A stretch of 64,000 nucleotides of DNA from the NCBI RefSeq assembly GCF_000271665.2, contig NZ_CP010978.1, positions 5,166,501-5,230,500 of the forward strand. Direction: 5' to 3'. How positions within the stretch are numbered: the stretch's first letter is position 1; the number at the start of each line of letters is the position of its first letter. A program made the position numbers and the translations under genes. This document shows, piece by piece, positions 35,604 to 45,614 of this stretch. This DNA comes from Pelosinus fermentans JBW45 (lineage in GTDB: Bacteria > Bacillota > Negativicutes > DSM-13327). Under the pieces are notes generated by a model. The model ran no database searches and was not told the origin of the DNA. It saw only the letters and a program-made list of their open reading frames with translations.

Positions 35604-35714
35604 CATTTCAAAAAAACAAAATCACTTAGCTAAATAAAACACCATTTGAGGGCATACTAACATATATCATCAGTTAAAGCAATCGGACGATCGATTTAAA
35701 GGTAGGAGATATTT

Positions 35715-36287
35715 ATGACAAATGATAAATCAACATTACTCAAAATAAGCGTACTATTCCTAGCGACTCAACTCGTACTCATTTTGGAATTGGCCAAATC
35801 AGGCCAATCCAGCTATGCTCGAAGCGTTATAGCAACCACCTTTTGTTGGACGTTGTATACGTTTTTAGAGGCTAGATACGGGTTTTATATGAATACCTAT
35901 GTGAGGGGCATCGTCATTCTCTCTTTGCTGGGAGATAGTTTCTTCGGCAGCTATTTAGACTTTTATCAAACATCCTTCACTTTCGATAAAATGCTGCACG
36001 TATTTGGCTCCTATTCCTTCTCTCTATTTGCTTATATTTTAGCTGTTCAATTACTTCGTCATCCCCTAAGCAGTCCATTTAAATTCATATTCATTCTGTC
36101 CCTGGGACTTAGTATTGGGGCTTTTTATGAGATTATAGAATTTCTTACCGATACCATTTCACATCCAACTCCCATTAGCCAACCAAGTCTGCTGGATACG
36201 GATCTAGACTTAATGGGTGATCTAATCGGAGCAATGATCGCTGCCATCCATGGAACTTATAGGACCTTTATGAATCAAAACTTTTGA
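35715..36287 (+). CDS. YjdF-like (DUF2238) membrane protein
   Basis: 190 aa with about five TM helices. Conserved family patches are FDKMLHVFGSYSFSL, GAFYEIIEFLTD and DTDLDLMGDLIGAMI; the repeated Asp/Glu/His residues on the membrane face suggest metal or substrate binding. Family function is unknown. It has its own ribosome site (GGAG). It converges with the ABC permease gene, with only 16 bp between the two stop codons and no room for a separate terminator. Confidence 0.85.
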   Translation: MTNDKSTLLKISVLFLATQLVLILELAKSGQSSYARSVIATTFCWTLYTFLEARYGFYMNTYVRGIVILSLLGDSFFGSYLDFYQTSFTFDKMLHVFGSYSFSLFAYILAVQLLRHPLSSPFKFIFILSLGLSIGAFYEIIEFLTDTISHPTPISQPSLLDTDLDLMGDLIGAMIAAIHGTYRTFMNQNF

Positions 36288-36303
36288 TTCCTTCTTTGTT
36301 CTA

Positions 36304-37089
36304 TCAATAATACCCCAATGTTCCTTGAAGTTTCGCCTTTCGTGCACACCAGATAAAAACTAGGAGTCCCCCCCCAAAATAAATTATAGACTGAGAACAA
36401 AGTAATAGCAGACTGCCATCTTTCCATAATTCATATAGTGGTTGCATCTTCAACAAAGTATCACGTAGTAAAATAATCCCTTGAGTCGTCGGTAATGTCT
36501 TAGCAACTAATGCCAGCCATCTAGGAAATTGTTCTACAGGAAGCATAGAACCATTCAGAAAAAGCAGCGCATTTGCCGTTAAACCGGCAAGTTCGCCTAC
36601 TCGTTTAAAAATTAACGTCATGCCGGCAATTATGAACCCGAAACCAAACAATCCAGCCATGGTAATGATAAAAATAACAAGTCCCTGCCATTGTAAAGAA
36701 ATATTTGCTTTTAATGTCCATAATATAACAACCGCAAATAATAAAATATTAATTGTCGCAGTAATTAATGTGGCAAGAGATCGACCAATTAATATAAGGA
36801 ATACAGGAACAGGGCTCATAAAAATCTGTTCTAATGTACCTGCCTGGGCTTCTCCCAGTAAATCACGACACATGCCGGAAATAACAATGGAGGAATACAA
36901 CCACATAGAATAACCAATTAGCGTATAGGTAAGCTGTCCTGTGCTCACCTGCCCTCCACCGATAATAAAGCCTATGCCAATGAAGACAATCCCCATCATC
37001 ACCAGCTGCAAAAAGGTTTCAAATTTGTAGTTCCAGGCAATCAGCAAACCTTTATAGGTTTCATTAAGCATAGTTTTTAATGTTGTCAT
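36304..37089 (-). CDS. ABC-2 type transporter permease
   Basis: 261 aa with six TM helices, ABC-2 family (ISGMCRDLLGEAQAGTLEQIFMSPVPVFLILIGRSLATL is the conserved cytoplasmic loop). It pairs with the ATPase encoded just upstream, whose end it overlaps by 26 bp. I start at the ATG at 37087-37089 with GGAG 10 nt upstream. Last gene of the six-gene export operon that lies downstream of the NRPS locus. Export of a lipophilic product or a polymer is typical for the family; the substrate here is unknown. Confidence 0.88.
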   Translation of the reverse strand: MTTLKTMLNETYKGLLIAWNYKFETFLQLVMMGIVFIGIGFIIGGGQVSTGQLTYTLIGYSMWLYSSIVISGMCRDLLGEAQAGTLEQIFMSPVPVFLILIGRSLATLITATINILLFAVVILWTLKANISLQWQGLVIFIITMAGLFGFGFIIAGMTLIFKRVGELAGLTANALLFLNGSMLPVEQFPRWLALVAKTLPTTQGIILLRDTLLKMQPLYELWKDGSLLLLCSQSIIYFGGGLLVFIWCARKAKLQGTLGYY

Positions 37090-38062
37090 GATTATCAATC
37101 TCCTTTTCGTTTTTTACCAGTTTTAAAAATACTTCCTCTAAATCTGGCTCTAACGGAGAAACAGAAAGTAACGCCATTCCCTTTTCTCTGATTTTATCAA
37201 GCAAGGTATATAACTTTGTTTGACTGTCAATTGCCCCTGTTAATAACGTCACTCCTTCTTCCTCTTTGATGATGAAGTCCTTTAATTCATCATTCCTGTG
37301 ACCGTTAAACACTCCCTGTATCTTAATCTGATAATACCCCTGTCCAAAAAGCATGAGTAATTCATTAAGATTCTTGTCCGCAATTATTTTCCCTTTATGC
37401 ATGATAGCTACGCGCTCACAAAGCGCCTGCACTACGTCTAATTGATGGGAAGTAATGATCACCGTTTTCTTGTAATCTTGTGCTAATCGCTTCAGTAATG
37501 CTTTCATAATTTGCATCGCTTCCACATCTAGCCCCAGGGTCGGCTCATCTAAAATGAGAATGGGAGGATCAGCAATCAGCGCGCAGGCAATCGCAATTCT
37601 TTGCTGCATTCCCCGTGAAAAATTTCGTATGATATCATTACGCCTATCCCAGAGTTCCAATTCTTTTAAGAGTGATTCGCCCCGCTCCTTACTAATTTTC
37701 CTGGCGCAGCCCTTTAAACTGCCAAAGTACATTAAATTTTGCCACGCAGTCAAAGGCCAGTAAATATTTCTCGTTCCTTCTAAAACCACGCCGATTTGCC
37801 GCATCGCTTCCCCATGATCTCGTGCTACGTCGCAGCCATTTAGCAATATATGTCCAGTCGTTGGAGTTATCAATCCACACATCATTTTTATCGTCGTAGT
37901 TTTTCCTGCACCATTTGATCCCAGAAAGCCGAAGACTTCGCCCTTTCGTATATCAAGATTAACGTTATCAACTGCTGTAAAATGATTTCCACTGCTGTTA
38001 CCATAGATCTTACTAAGACTGTTGATTTCTACTGCTTTATTCGTTATATTATTCTCATTCAA
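37064..38062 (-). CDS. ABC transporter ATP-binding protein (DrrA/ABC-2 partner)
   Basis: 332-aa ATPase: Walker A GSNGAGKTTTIKM, signature NFSRGMQQRIAIACAL, Walker B PPILILDEPTLGLD, switch His in VIITSHQ. The C-terminal extension of about 90 residues is usual for DrrA-type ATPases partnering ABC-2 permeases. I place the start at TTG 38060-38062: the GGAGGG ribosome site lies inside the codons that follow the ATG at 38077, so that ATG cannot use it. It sits between tolC and the ABC-2 permease gene. Confidence 0.9.
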   Translation of the reverse strand: MNENNITNKAVEINSLSKIYGNSSGNHFTAVDNVNLDIRKGEVFGFLGSNGAGKTTTIKMMCGLITPTTGHILLNGCDVARDHGEAMRQIGVVLEGTRNIYWPLTAWQNLMYFGSLKGCARKISKERGESLLKELELWDRRNDIIRNFSRGMQQRIAIACALIADPPILILDEPTLGLDVEAMQIMKALLKRLAQDYKKTVIITSHQLDVVQALCERVAIMHKGKIIADKNLNELLMLFGQGYYQIKIQGVFNGHRNDELKDFIIKEEEGVTLLTGAIDSQTKLYTLLDKIREKGMALLSVSPLEPDLEEVFLKLVKNEKEIDNHDNIKNYA

Positions 38063-38114
38063 AATTAATCCCTCCATCTTTTAGGGTTCATGTGTTTCCG
38101 TTTTTCAAATTACA

Positions 38115-39443
38115 TTAGTCAATACCCATTGCTTTATCTAATTTAGCCTTACTGCTATTATAGTCGTACAGTGCTTGATTATAATTAGTCTTGGCCTTAA
38201 CCAACGCCAATTGAGCATCAATAACATCTAAATTCCTGCCGACACCTTCTTTATAGCAAACCTCATTGATTCTAAAGGCTTCTTGAGCCTTATCTACAGC
38301 AGCTTTGCTTGTCCCAATGCGTTCTTCTGCTACCTTCAGATTTAAATAAGCCTGGCTTACCTCAAGAACCGCGGTCTCTCGTATCTGCTCGACTCCGTGC
38401 CGTTCTTTATCTAAGGAGCTTTCCGCTCCCTTCACTTTTGCTTTTGTAAGACCAGAATCGAATAAATTGATTGAGGCAGTAAGACTTACCATCCAGTAAT
38501 CCTGTTTCGCCCCGGGAAAATTGTCGTCAGCCCAATTATTGGTGCCTTTAAAACTAACTTGCGGCAAATTGTCGCTTTTAGCCACTTTTACCCCACTCTT
38601 GGCGATATCAATCTTCGCTTGCACTTGAATGATATCTGGACGATGGTTTAATGCATATGTTACGCAATCATCGACGGTAAACGTATATTTTTGATAGATT
38701 AAATCATCTTTTAGCTTAATCTCACTAGTAAGAGGCAGACTCATCACGTTTTTTAAGCTGACCATTGCTAAGTTGTATTTATTTTGAGCTCCCATGACAT
38801 CTTGCCGGGCGTTGATCACTTCCACCTCAGAACGGAGTACGTCAGACTTGTTTACTACACCTTCTTCATACTGAGCCTGAACACTATTCAAATGTTCCAT
38901 GAGATTAGTAAGGGATTCCTGGTTCACTTGTAACTGATTAAGCGCTTCCAAAACATTGAAATAGGCGGTTGTCGTGTCAAGCTTAAGCTGCTGTTTGTTT
39001 TTCTTAACTTCAAGGTCGGCAACCTGAAATTTTTTTTTCGCTTGGTCAAGCTGACCTTCTAAATTACCCCCAGTATAAAGAGGTACACTAACGCTGATCG
39101 AATTTCCGAATGAAGTATATTCACCACCGAATTCAATATTAGCCAATGACGTACCAGAAAAATACTTCTCCAATGAATATTGGGGGAGTCCCGTTCGAGT
39201 AACCTTATGGGAGTATGTAAGACTGGGACCAAATTTTGCCTTTGCTTCGGCAATCGCCCAATTTGAAATCATTTTATCATCTTCCGTCGTTTTTATAATG
39301 GGGTTATTTTGCAGCGCCAAAGCAATGCTGTCAGTGAGTGATAATTCTATGGGAGCTGCCAATACATACGAAGGATTTACCAGAAGTATTCCCGCAATCA
39401 GTACTGCAAGCAAACATTTTCTCCATATTTGTTGTCTTATCAT
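38115..39443 (-). CDS. TolC-family outer membrane efflux channel
   Basis: 442 aa with a signal peptide (LLAVLIAGILLVNPSYVLAA) and two outer-membrane-efflux repeats: SLTDSIALALQNNPIIKTTE near the N-terminus and DDCVTYALNHRPDIIQVQAKIDIAKSGVKVAKSDNLPQ in the middle. Long coiled-coil helices alternate with short beta segments (ISVSVPLYTGG, VSLTASINLFDSG). It forms a trimeric channel across outer membrane and periplasm and so implies a double membrane. AAGGAGGG precedes the ATG. It partners the HlyD adaptor encoded 40 bp upstream. Confidence 0.95.
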   Translation of the reverse strand: MIRQQIWRKCLLAVLIAGILLVNPSYVLAAPIELSLTDSIALALQNNPIIKTTEDDKMISNWAIAEAKAKFGPSLTYSHKVTRTGLPQYSLEKYFSGTSLANIEFGGEYTSFGNSISVSVPLYTGGNLEGQLDQAKKKFQVADLEVKKNKQQLKLDTTTAYFNVLEALNQLQVNQESLTNLMEHLNSVQAQYEEGVVNKSDVLRSEVEVINARQDVMGAQNKYNLAMVSLKNVMSLPLTSEIKLKDDLIYQKYTFTVDDCVTYALNHRPDIIQVQAKIDIAKSGVKVAKSDNLPQVSFKGTNNWADDNFPGAKQDYWMVSLTASINLFDSGLTKAKVKGAESSLDKERHGVEQIRETAVLEVSQAYLNLKVAEERIGTSKAAVDKAQEAFRINEVCYKEGVGRNLDVIDAQLALVKAKTNYNQALYDYNSSKAKLDKAMGID

Positions 39444-39483
39444 GTTACATATCCCTCCTTAATAAATGATTATGGCCACTAGC

Positions 39484-40371
39484 CTACTTCGATGGTGTAA
39501 TGGCGATTTGTGCAGTCATATTCCAGTGCAGTCGATCATCCCAGTGCTCTGGAGCGATGAACACCGTGTAAGTCATATCTCCTCGTTTTTTCTCTCCATA
39601 AGACCGGATAAACTTCACCTTTCCAGGAATATCCACGCCTGGTATTCCATCAAAGGTCAGGTTCACTATATCGCCCATCTTGACCTTGGCTACAGCCAAT
39701 TCCGTTAAGTCATCGCTACGCACTTCCCATCCGGATTCATCGGCAATCCGCACCAGCACTTTACCTGCAGCGGCATGTTCGCCCACCTTCACATCCAGGA
39801 AAACCACTGTTCCATTTATCGGTGCCCTTATTTCGGTCTTATCTAACACTCTTTGAGATTCGGCTGCCTTTCCTTCTCCTGCAGTCAGGTCTGCTTGAGC
39901 CTGCATCAAGCCTGCCCGCTTTCGTTCTACCTCCATCTGAGTCTGTTCGATTTTCTGCCTAGTTGCAGCACCGGCTTTTTCAAGTCGCTGCTGACGCTGC
40001 AATTCTCGTTCTGCGTCCGCCAGGTTCACGTGGGCTTGCTCTACTGCAGCGACAGCCCCAGCTACGTTTGATCGGGCACTCCCCACTCGATCCTGATACT
40101 CCTCGCGCACTAGCCGGATAATAGGTTGTCCAGCCCCTATACGATCCCCTTCTTTGACCAATATTTCACCAATCGTTCCCTCCACAGGCATCGCCATCTC
40201 AGCATACTGTATCGGATACACGATTCCCTCTGCCAGTACTCTATCATCAGCTTTCACCACTGGTATATCCTTCTTTTCTCCTGGACGACCGTTTAAAAAC
40301 CACCAAGAACTTATCGCCAACACTGCCATCAATATCAAACACAGCAGCCAATGCCGTTTTATAATTGCCAT
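39484..40371 (-). CDS. HlyD/MacA-family periplasmic adaptor
   Basis: 295 aa. N-terminal TM anchor (LLCLILMAVLAISSWWFL), then a biotinyl-lipoyl-like half (MAMPVEGTIGEILVKEGDRIGAGQPIIRL), a long coiled-coil hairpin rich in Gln/Glu/Arg (about 90-160), and the second half (IRAPINGTVVFLDVKVGEHAAAGKVLVRIAD). This bridges an inner-membrane ABC permease to TolC in tripartite pumps such as MacAB-TolC. Gene order (ATPase, permease, adaptor, channel) fits. GGGGAG precedes the ATG. Confidence 0.95.
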   Translation of the reverse strand: MAIIKRHWLLCLILMAVLAISSWWFLNGRPGEKKDIPVVKADDRVLAEGIVYPIQYAEMAMPVEGTIGEILVKEGDRIGAGQPIIRLVREEYQDRVGSARSNVAGAVAAVEQAHVNLADAERELQRQQRLEKAGAATRQKIEQTQMEVERKRAGLMQAQADLTAGEGKAAESQRVLDKTEIRAPINGTVVFLDVKVGEHAAAGKVLVRIADESGWEVRSDDLTELAVAKVKMGDIVNLTFDGIPGVDIPGKVKFIRSYGEKKRGDMTYTVFIAPEHWDDRLHWNMTAQIAITPSK

Positions 40372-40395
40372 ATAAACGTCTCCCCTTGCTTCATA

Positions 40396-42822
40396 TTATT
40401 CATAACTTAATACATCCCGCACGCTCAGCTGAGCTGCATTCCTAGCTGGCAGCAAACTTGCCAGTACCGACAACATAGTCGATAGTCCTAACCAAATGGC
40501 TACCCCCAGAAAGCTGAATGAAAAAGCCAAGGGATTCTTCAGAAACAGTATCCCTACTTGATGGCTTAACAGCCCCGCCACTGGCACGGCCAAAACCATT
40601 CCCGCCGTCCAACTCAACAGACCAATACATAGGGCCTCTACCACAAATACTTTACCAATATCTACGCTGGAAGCGCCAATCGATCGCATTACGCCAATCT
40701 CTCTGGTCCTCTCCAGCACATTAATCCCCATAGTTCCTGTCAATCCTAAAGCCCCAACCACCGCCAACAATACTGCCATAATAAGTAAAAATGTAGTAAT
40801 GATATCAAACTGAGAGCGAATACGTTTTTTTTGCTCCCAAGTAATACTTACATTTTGAATACGCAGACTGTTTTTTTTCAGATGTTCTTCCAATGCCCTT
40901 CCTAAGATACTTTGCTCTTTGGCGTCCGATGAATTTGCCATAATCTGTACTGAACGAGCTCGTCCGGTCTCTTGCACCGCTCCAGTAAACCAATCGTAGG
41001 AAGCGTAAACAATCGGTCCAGCTAGAATTCCCTGGACAATTCCTACCACCGTGAACCGCAATTTACGTTCTCCCACCATGACCACCACCGGTTCACCGAC
41101 CTTTAGCTGGGGACTATCTTTCAAAACCTCCGTATTTACCACTAAAGCACTTTCATCATTGGGCAAGAGCCAACGTCCCTCGATAAGTTGGGGTTGAATC
41201 ATCTTTGTGTTTACTGGCGGAGCCAGAATAAACACATTCTTACTAGCCTCAGACTCCTTTTGTTCATCTTCCAGCACCCGCCCTGATGTTCTTCCCCAAC
41301 ATTCTACGGCCTTAACCCCGGATACCTGTAATACCTCCTGCTCAATTCGGCTAGTCCGATAACTCTGGGTAAATTGCACTGAGACATCATAATGAAAGTA
41401 ATCCAATGCTTGATCCAAGGTTGCGTCCAAAGAGGAACGTACAGAAAACACTGCCATAAATACCGTGCCGGCCACAGTTAGAGTCAGCAGAGTAAGTGCC
41501 AAACGACCTTTACGTCTAAAGGTATTTCGAAGTGACAGTAGTATCGGACGCGGCAGTTTTTTCAGTCGTTCCAAACCAATGTCTACCCACCGGTCCATCC
41601 GTCCTTTCGCCTGAATGCCGCTGATACCATAATCATTTATCGCCTCTCGAACAGTTACGCCTGTCCCATGCCAGATTGGTCCCAAGGCTGCTAATAATGG
41701 CACTACAATGGCCACCATCATTTCCAGCATAATGACCCTAGCTGGTAATTCCAATCCACCGGAATCGAAATTGAACATTCCAGAGACAAAACTCGTCACC
41801 ATACTGGCAGCCAACGCACCTAACGGCGCTGCCACTAACAGTGCCAGAAGCCCATACGCCCCCACAAGACTCAGATACATTCGCAAAATCTGATCCTTAC
41901 GTGCGCCAATGGATTTCATAATCCCTACCTGACGCACCTGCTGAGTTAAAATGGCTGATATCGTATTAACCAACAAGAAAGTTCCCAGCAACAACGATAA
42001 TACTCCTAATACTGCCAGCAGCAGCAGCAGCGCATTGATAGCCCCCTGCATTTGATGTTCTCCTGGCGTGTGTACCTGCAGCCTTGACACCAGAGTGTCG
42101 CCCTGTTCAATTTTTCTCCAAGCCTGCCGTCCAACCGTTTTGATTGGCTCCGTATCTTTACCCCGCAGAACCCAAGGTTCAACTACTAAATCGACCTGAT
42201 CCAGTTGACGCGACTCATCCAATTTTTCCAAGGTATCCATGCTGATATAACCGTAATAGTTTCCGCTGAACAAGCTCGGAATCTTACTCGAATCATATAC
42301 AGTCCCAGTCACTTTCATAGATCGTTTACGTCCAGTAGAAGTCTCCACTATAATCCTATCACCTTGGTTTACTCCTAGCTCAGTCATAGACGAACGCTCC
42401 AATAGTACATCACCATCCCCTGGAGGCCAAGCTCCGGATATATAACGCACCACATTTACTTTCTGTTTGAAATAGTCTGGAATCGCAACCAAAACCAGCT
42501 GGCACCACTGACCATCACTGGTACTAACCCGCAAGTTCACGTTGCGCCGTCCCTCAGCCTCTTTAATATTCTTTATGCTGCGGATAGTCTGTACCAATTC
42601 TTCATCAAAAGGATCCGCAAACAAGCTGGCATTGGCCGGTGACGCTGTCTCCCAACTAGCGGCTAGATCCCGCTGAAACATCAAATAGGAGCTGTAAACC
42701 ATCCCTACTGCAAACACCCCAACTGAGATGGACAGTACCACTAACATCGTTCGCAGCTTATTGCCCCAAATATCCGTCCATACCTTGCGCCAGCGTGGAG
42801 ATAATAGAACATAGCTGGTCAT
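40396..42822 (-). CDS. Large FtsX-like ABC permease (MacB/LolE-type, two FtsX domains)
   Basis: 808 aa. The first half has an N-terminal TM, a large periplasmic domain and an FtsX block ([32 protein letters not shown]). The second half repeats this ([26 protein letters not shown]) with three more TM helices at the end. It is a duplicated FtsX permease without an ATPase domain; ATP hydrolysis comes from the adjoining gene, whose stop codon it overlaps (ATGA). Such pumps drive mechanotransmission to a MacA-TolC type assembly and export peptides, lipopeptides or lipoproteins. A nearby NRPS locus makes peptide export attractive, but this is inference. Confidence 0.92.
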   Translation of the reverse strand: MTSYVLLSPRWRKVWTDIWGNKLRTMLVVLSISVGVFAVGMVYSSYLMFQRDLAASWETASPANASLFADPFDEELVQTIRSIKNIKEAEGRRNVNLRVSTSDGQWCQLVLVAIPDYFKQKVNVVRYISGAWPPGDGDVLLERSSMTELGVNQGDRIIVETSTGRKRSMKVTGTVYDSSKIPSLFSGNYYGYISMDTLEKLDESRQLDQVDLVVEPWVLRGKDTEPIKTVGRQAWRKIEQGDTLVSRLQVHTPGEHQMQGAINALLLLLAVLGVLSLLLGTFLLVNTISAILTQQVRQVGIMKSIGARKDQILRMYLSLVGAYGLLALLVAAPLGALAASMVTSFVSGMFNFDSGGLELPARVIMLEMMVAIVVPLLAALGPIWHGTGVTVREAINDYGISGIQAKGRMDRWVDIGLERLKKLPRPILLSLRNTFRRKGRLALTLLTLTVAGTVFMAVFSVRSSLDATLDQALDYFHYDVSVQFTQSYRTSRIEQEVLQVSGVKAVECWGRTSGRVLEDEQKESEASKNVFILAPPVNTKMIQPQLIEGRWLLPNDESALVVNTEVLKDSPQLKVGEPVVVMVGERKLRFTVVGIVQGILAGPIVYASYDWFTGAVQETGRARSVQIMANSSDAKEQSILGRALEEHLKKNSLRIQNVSITWEQKKRIRSQFDIITTFLLIMAVLLAVVGALGLTGTMGINVLERTREIGVMRSIGASSVDIGKVFVVEALCIGLLSWTAGMVLAVPVAGLLSHQVGILFLKNPLAFSFSFLGVAIWLGLSTMLSVLASLLPARNAAQLSVRDVLSYE

Positions 42823-43571
42823 AAATTCCCCTCCCCAGCTGTCGGAACGATCAGCCCTTCAGATACTGTTACAATCCGACTGCTTCGCCGAGCTAAATCC
42901 TCATCATGAGTAACCATCAGAATGGTTTTTCCTCCAAGAGTCAGTTCTCTAAACAGTTCAATAACTGCTTCAGCAGTTCGCGAATCCAAATTACCCGTAG
43001 GTTCGTCCGCCACCAAGAGGGGAGGATCATTAGACAGGCAGCGGGCAATAGCTACCCGTTGCTGCTGTCCTCCAGACAGGTTCGCCGGTACTTTGTCCGC
43101 CTGATTTTCTACGCCTACCAATTTCAAGAGTTCCATAGCCCGTTCCGGTCGTTCTGCCGGATCGTAGACGTTACAAAAATCCATGGGCAGCATCACATTC
43201 TCCAGTACTGTTAATGTCGGCAGTAATTGAAAAAATTGAAACACAACTCCTACCGTCCGCCCCCGCCATACTGCAATCTGATTCTCCGTCAGAGTATGCA
43301 CTGGTGTACCCGCCACCCACACGTCTCCAGAGGTAGGCCGATCTATACCAGTAATCATATTGATTAAGGTGGATTTCCCGTTGCCTGATTTGCCTACCAC
43401 TGCCACAAATTCGCCCTTATCTACTTGAAGATCGATTCCTTTCAAAGCCACAAATTCACCGGCACCAGTTATATAAACCTTACGCACAGCTGTAAGCGCT
43501 ACCGCAGGCGCTTCCGGTTTGGGCCGCGGTAAATCTACAGCCGCTAACCAAGGCAGCAATTTCCCGATCAT
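42819..43571 (-). CDS. ABC transporter ATPase, LolD/MacB type
   Basis: 250 aa: Walker [17 protein letters not shown]-loop [21 protein letters not shown], signature [16 protein letters not shown], Walker [16 protein letters not shown], switch MVTHDEDLA. The [11 protein letters not shown] segment is typical of the MacB/LolD/FtsE group that partners FtsX-type permeases. First gene of the six-gene operon; GGGGGG precedes the ATG. A terminator separates it from the phosphopantetheinyl transferase gene, so it probably has its own promoter in 43572-43633. Confidence 0.94.
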   Translation of the reverse strand: MIGKLLPWLAAVDLPRPKPEAPAVALTAVRKVYITGAGEFVALKGIDLQVDKGEFVAVVGKSGNGKSTLINMITGIDRPTSGDVWVAGTPVHTLTENQIAVWRGRTVGVVFQFFQLLPTLTVLENVMLPMDFCNVYDPAERPERAMELLKLVGVENQADKVPANLSGGQQQRVAIARCLSNDPPLLVADEPTGNLDSRTAEAVIELFRELTLGGKTILMVTHDEDLARRSSRIVTVSEGLIVPTAGEGNL

Positions 43572-43633
43572 TGTATAAATCCCCCCTTGCAGCTCTCAGC
43601 CGCCTTAAGTCATGTAGCTTAGCTACAAAAAGA

Positions 43634-43675
43634 AGTAAGCCCTTCGCAGTTACTGCGGGGCTTACTATTTTTTTT
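43634..43675. terminator. Terminator after the PPTase gene
   Basis: AGTAAGCCC (43634-43642) pairs with GGGCTTACT (43658-43666), with an inner CGCAGT/ACTGCG extension; T-rich flanks on both strands. It ends the NRPS-side transcription unit before the efflux operon. Confidence 0.85.
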
Positions 43676-43698
43676 GTTCACATATCACTTTTTAAAAA

Positions 43699-44322
43699 CT
43701 ATAAAAGAGGAGGCAGACTCATAAATGTAAATATATACTGGCCAATTCTTCTGCATCCAACTTCAAAAGCATATCCTTCAATATAATCTGGCCCAACTTT
43801 CGTCAACAGTTTACCCCTAAATCGACTGGCATCTTCATCCCAAATAAGTTCAGCATCAAAATAAGTAAGAAATTGATTCATTATTGGGGAAAAAGCTTTA
43901 AAGGCGCTTTCCTTTGCAGAAAAGACCATAATCAATCTCTCAATCTTCCGATCCTTACTGTCATTTACCCAGCCAGCCTCCCTTATCGTACATACTACCT
44001 TTATGATATCCTTTGGTATGGTTTCATCGATCCTTTCAATATCTAGACCAATTCCCGCAGCCTTTTCTTTGCGTGCCACCGCAGCAAGTGCTACTTCACC
44101 CGAATGACTTATAGCACCCACCACACCTTTGGGCCATAAAGGTTCATTATGAACACCCTTAAGAATAGGAAAATTTTTTATATTTATTTTACTTAAAGCA
44201 CTATGGGCTGCCGCCCTGCCTATACAAAACTCAATTCTGCGTTTTGGTACAGCTTTAAAACTAAGAACTCCTAACTCTTCTGGATGCAGCATCAATTCAT
44301 TATAATCATCAGAGGTTTTCAT
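43699..44322 (-). CDS. 4'-phosphopantetheinyl transferase (Sfp/EntD type)
   Basis: 207 aa. It loads the phosphopantetheine arm from CoA onto the Ser of carrier (T) domains of NRPSs. Motifs: GAISHSGEVALAAVA, GIGLDIERIDE (Mg2+-binding Asp and Glu) and FSAKESAFKAFSP (W/F-S-x-K-E-S-x-x-K). PLWPKGVVGAISHS matches the EntD-like subgroup. It lies after the NRPS genes and the DUF362 gene on the same strand, and should activate the five T domains seen here plus any outside the window. The ribosome site is weak, and the start at 44322 is the first ATG. Confidence 0.93.
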   Translation of the reverse strand: MKTSDDYNELMLHPEELGVLSFKAVPKRRIEFCIGRAAAHSALSKINIKNFPILKGVHNEPLWPKGVVGAISHSGEVALAAVARKEKAAGIGLDIERIDETIPKDIIKVVCTIREAGWVNDSKDRKIERLIMVFSAKESAFKAFSPIMNQFLTYFDAELIWDEDASRFRGKLLTKVGPDYIEGYAFEVGCRRIGQYIFTFMSLPPLL

Positions 44323-44412
44323 GGAAAATCCAAAATCCCTGCTAAAAGGCGATACTATAGCATCAATTCTTCACACGCCCTTCCTTCTGTCATGCCAATG
44401 AATTTTTTAGAA

Positions 44413-45558
44413 TTATCTAAATAGCAGTTTATGCAGCCAATGTTTTTTTATATCAACTGCTTTCATGGGGCATAACTCATGGCAGCAAAAACAACTTATA
44501 CATTTATTGAGATCTAGTTTAGGCTTCCCTGAACTCATATCAATGATCTTCGCAGGACATCCCCTAGCGCACTCACCGCAGGAAATGCAACTATCATAGT
44601 TAAATACGGGTTGCGCCCGCAAGGCATTGATTAAGAATTCTTCGACAAATTTGGGAACCTTTCCACTTACCAGGCTTTTACCTAAAGAGCCTGGCAATTT
44701 AAAAGGAGGTATATGTATATCGTCTAACTGCAGCCCCTTAACTGATAGATCTTTAAGCTCTCCACCGAAAATCCCCCTTTCCTTTGCAATTTTTACAGTC
44801 GGAACTTGCAGTGGCTGTATCCCCATAATATGAGCCCCTGCTGTATCCAAGGCATAAGGATTTTCAGATGCCAGAATCAATCCAACCTGTCTTTTTTCCC
44901 CCGCAGAAGGTCCATCCCCTTCCATACCTTCGATCGCGTCAATAATCGTAAAGACAGGCTTAATATACTCGCAGATATCAACCAAATGATGAGCAAAATT
45001 ATCTGCATTATTCATTTTGAAATGATATTCAGCTTTGGTAAGCCCAGGGATAACGCCAAATAAGTTTTTTACTGCTCCAGTGTAAAGCATCATTCCATGG
45101 GTCTTAAATTTAGCTGCCGACACAATAAAATCAACATCTTCGGCAACTTTTATGATTTGCATTTGCTTCAGTTTCTGCGCCTTTTCATTCACGATATCAA
45201 CGGCTGACGTATCATAGTTTAATTCACAGCCTGTATTTTCTGCGACCTGTGTCATTCCTGAAGCTTTATAAATGCTGATCAATCGTTTTACAGTAAAGGG
45301 ACCGCCTGGACTATCCCCGATAATGACTCTGCACCCTAGCCCTTGAAGATACCTGACAATCGCCTCAACGACTGCCGGATGAGTGGTCACTGCATCTTCT
45401 GGAGCATTTTTTTTCAATAAGTTAACTTTAACCAAAACCCTGGATCCGTTTTTTATCCTGCTTTTGATTTCGGAAATATTATCCAAACACTCATAAACTG
45501 CTTTTTCAACTTCTTCATACTTGTAGGTTTTAGATTGAGTAATACTAACTATCTCCAT
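44413..45558 (-). CDS. DUF362 / 2x[4Fe-4S] ferredoxin protein
   Basis: 381 aa. The N-terminal 300 residues are DUF362 (VLVKVNLLKKNAPEDAVTTHPAVVEAIVRYL, GDSPGGPF, AAKFKTHGMMLYTGAVKNLFGVIPG, DAIEGMEGDGPSAGEKR). A C-terminal bacterial ferredoxin has two clusters (CISCGECARGCPAKI and CISCFCCHELCPMKAV). DUF362 proteins are uncharacterised; the fold and clusters suggest electron transfer to a substrate. It sits between NRPS-2 and the PPTase gene, so it may tailor the peptide or be an unrelated passenger. A family 1 repeat lies between it and NRPS-2. GGAG 7 nt before the ATG. Confidence 0.88.
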   Translation of the reverse strand: MEIVSITQSKTYKYEEVEKAVYECLDNISEIKSRIKNGSRVLVKVNLLKKNAPEDAVTTHPAVVEAIVRYLQGLGCRVIIGDSPGGPFTVKRLISIYKASGMTQVAENTGCELNYDTSAVDIVNEKAQKLKQMQIIKVAEDVDFIVSAAKFKTHGMMLYTGAVKNLFGVIPGLTKAEYHFKMNNADNFAHHLVDICEYIKPVFTIIDAIEGMEGDGPSAGEKRQVGLILASENPYALDTAGAHIMGIQPLQVPTVKIAKERGIFGGELKDLSVKGLQLDDIHIPPFKLPGSLGKSLVSGKVPKFVEEFLINALRAQPVFNYDSCISCGECARGCPAKIIDMSSGKPKLDLNKCISCFCCHELCPMKAVDIKKHWLHKLLFR

Positions 45559-45614
45559 TTTCCTTCTCCAATCATAATTTGTGATTATTGCACTAAATAA
45601 AGAAGACTCGCTTC

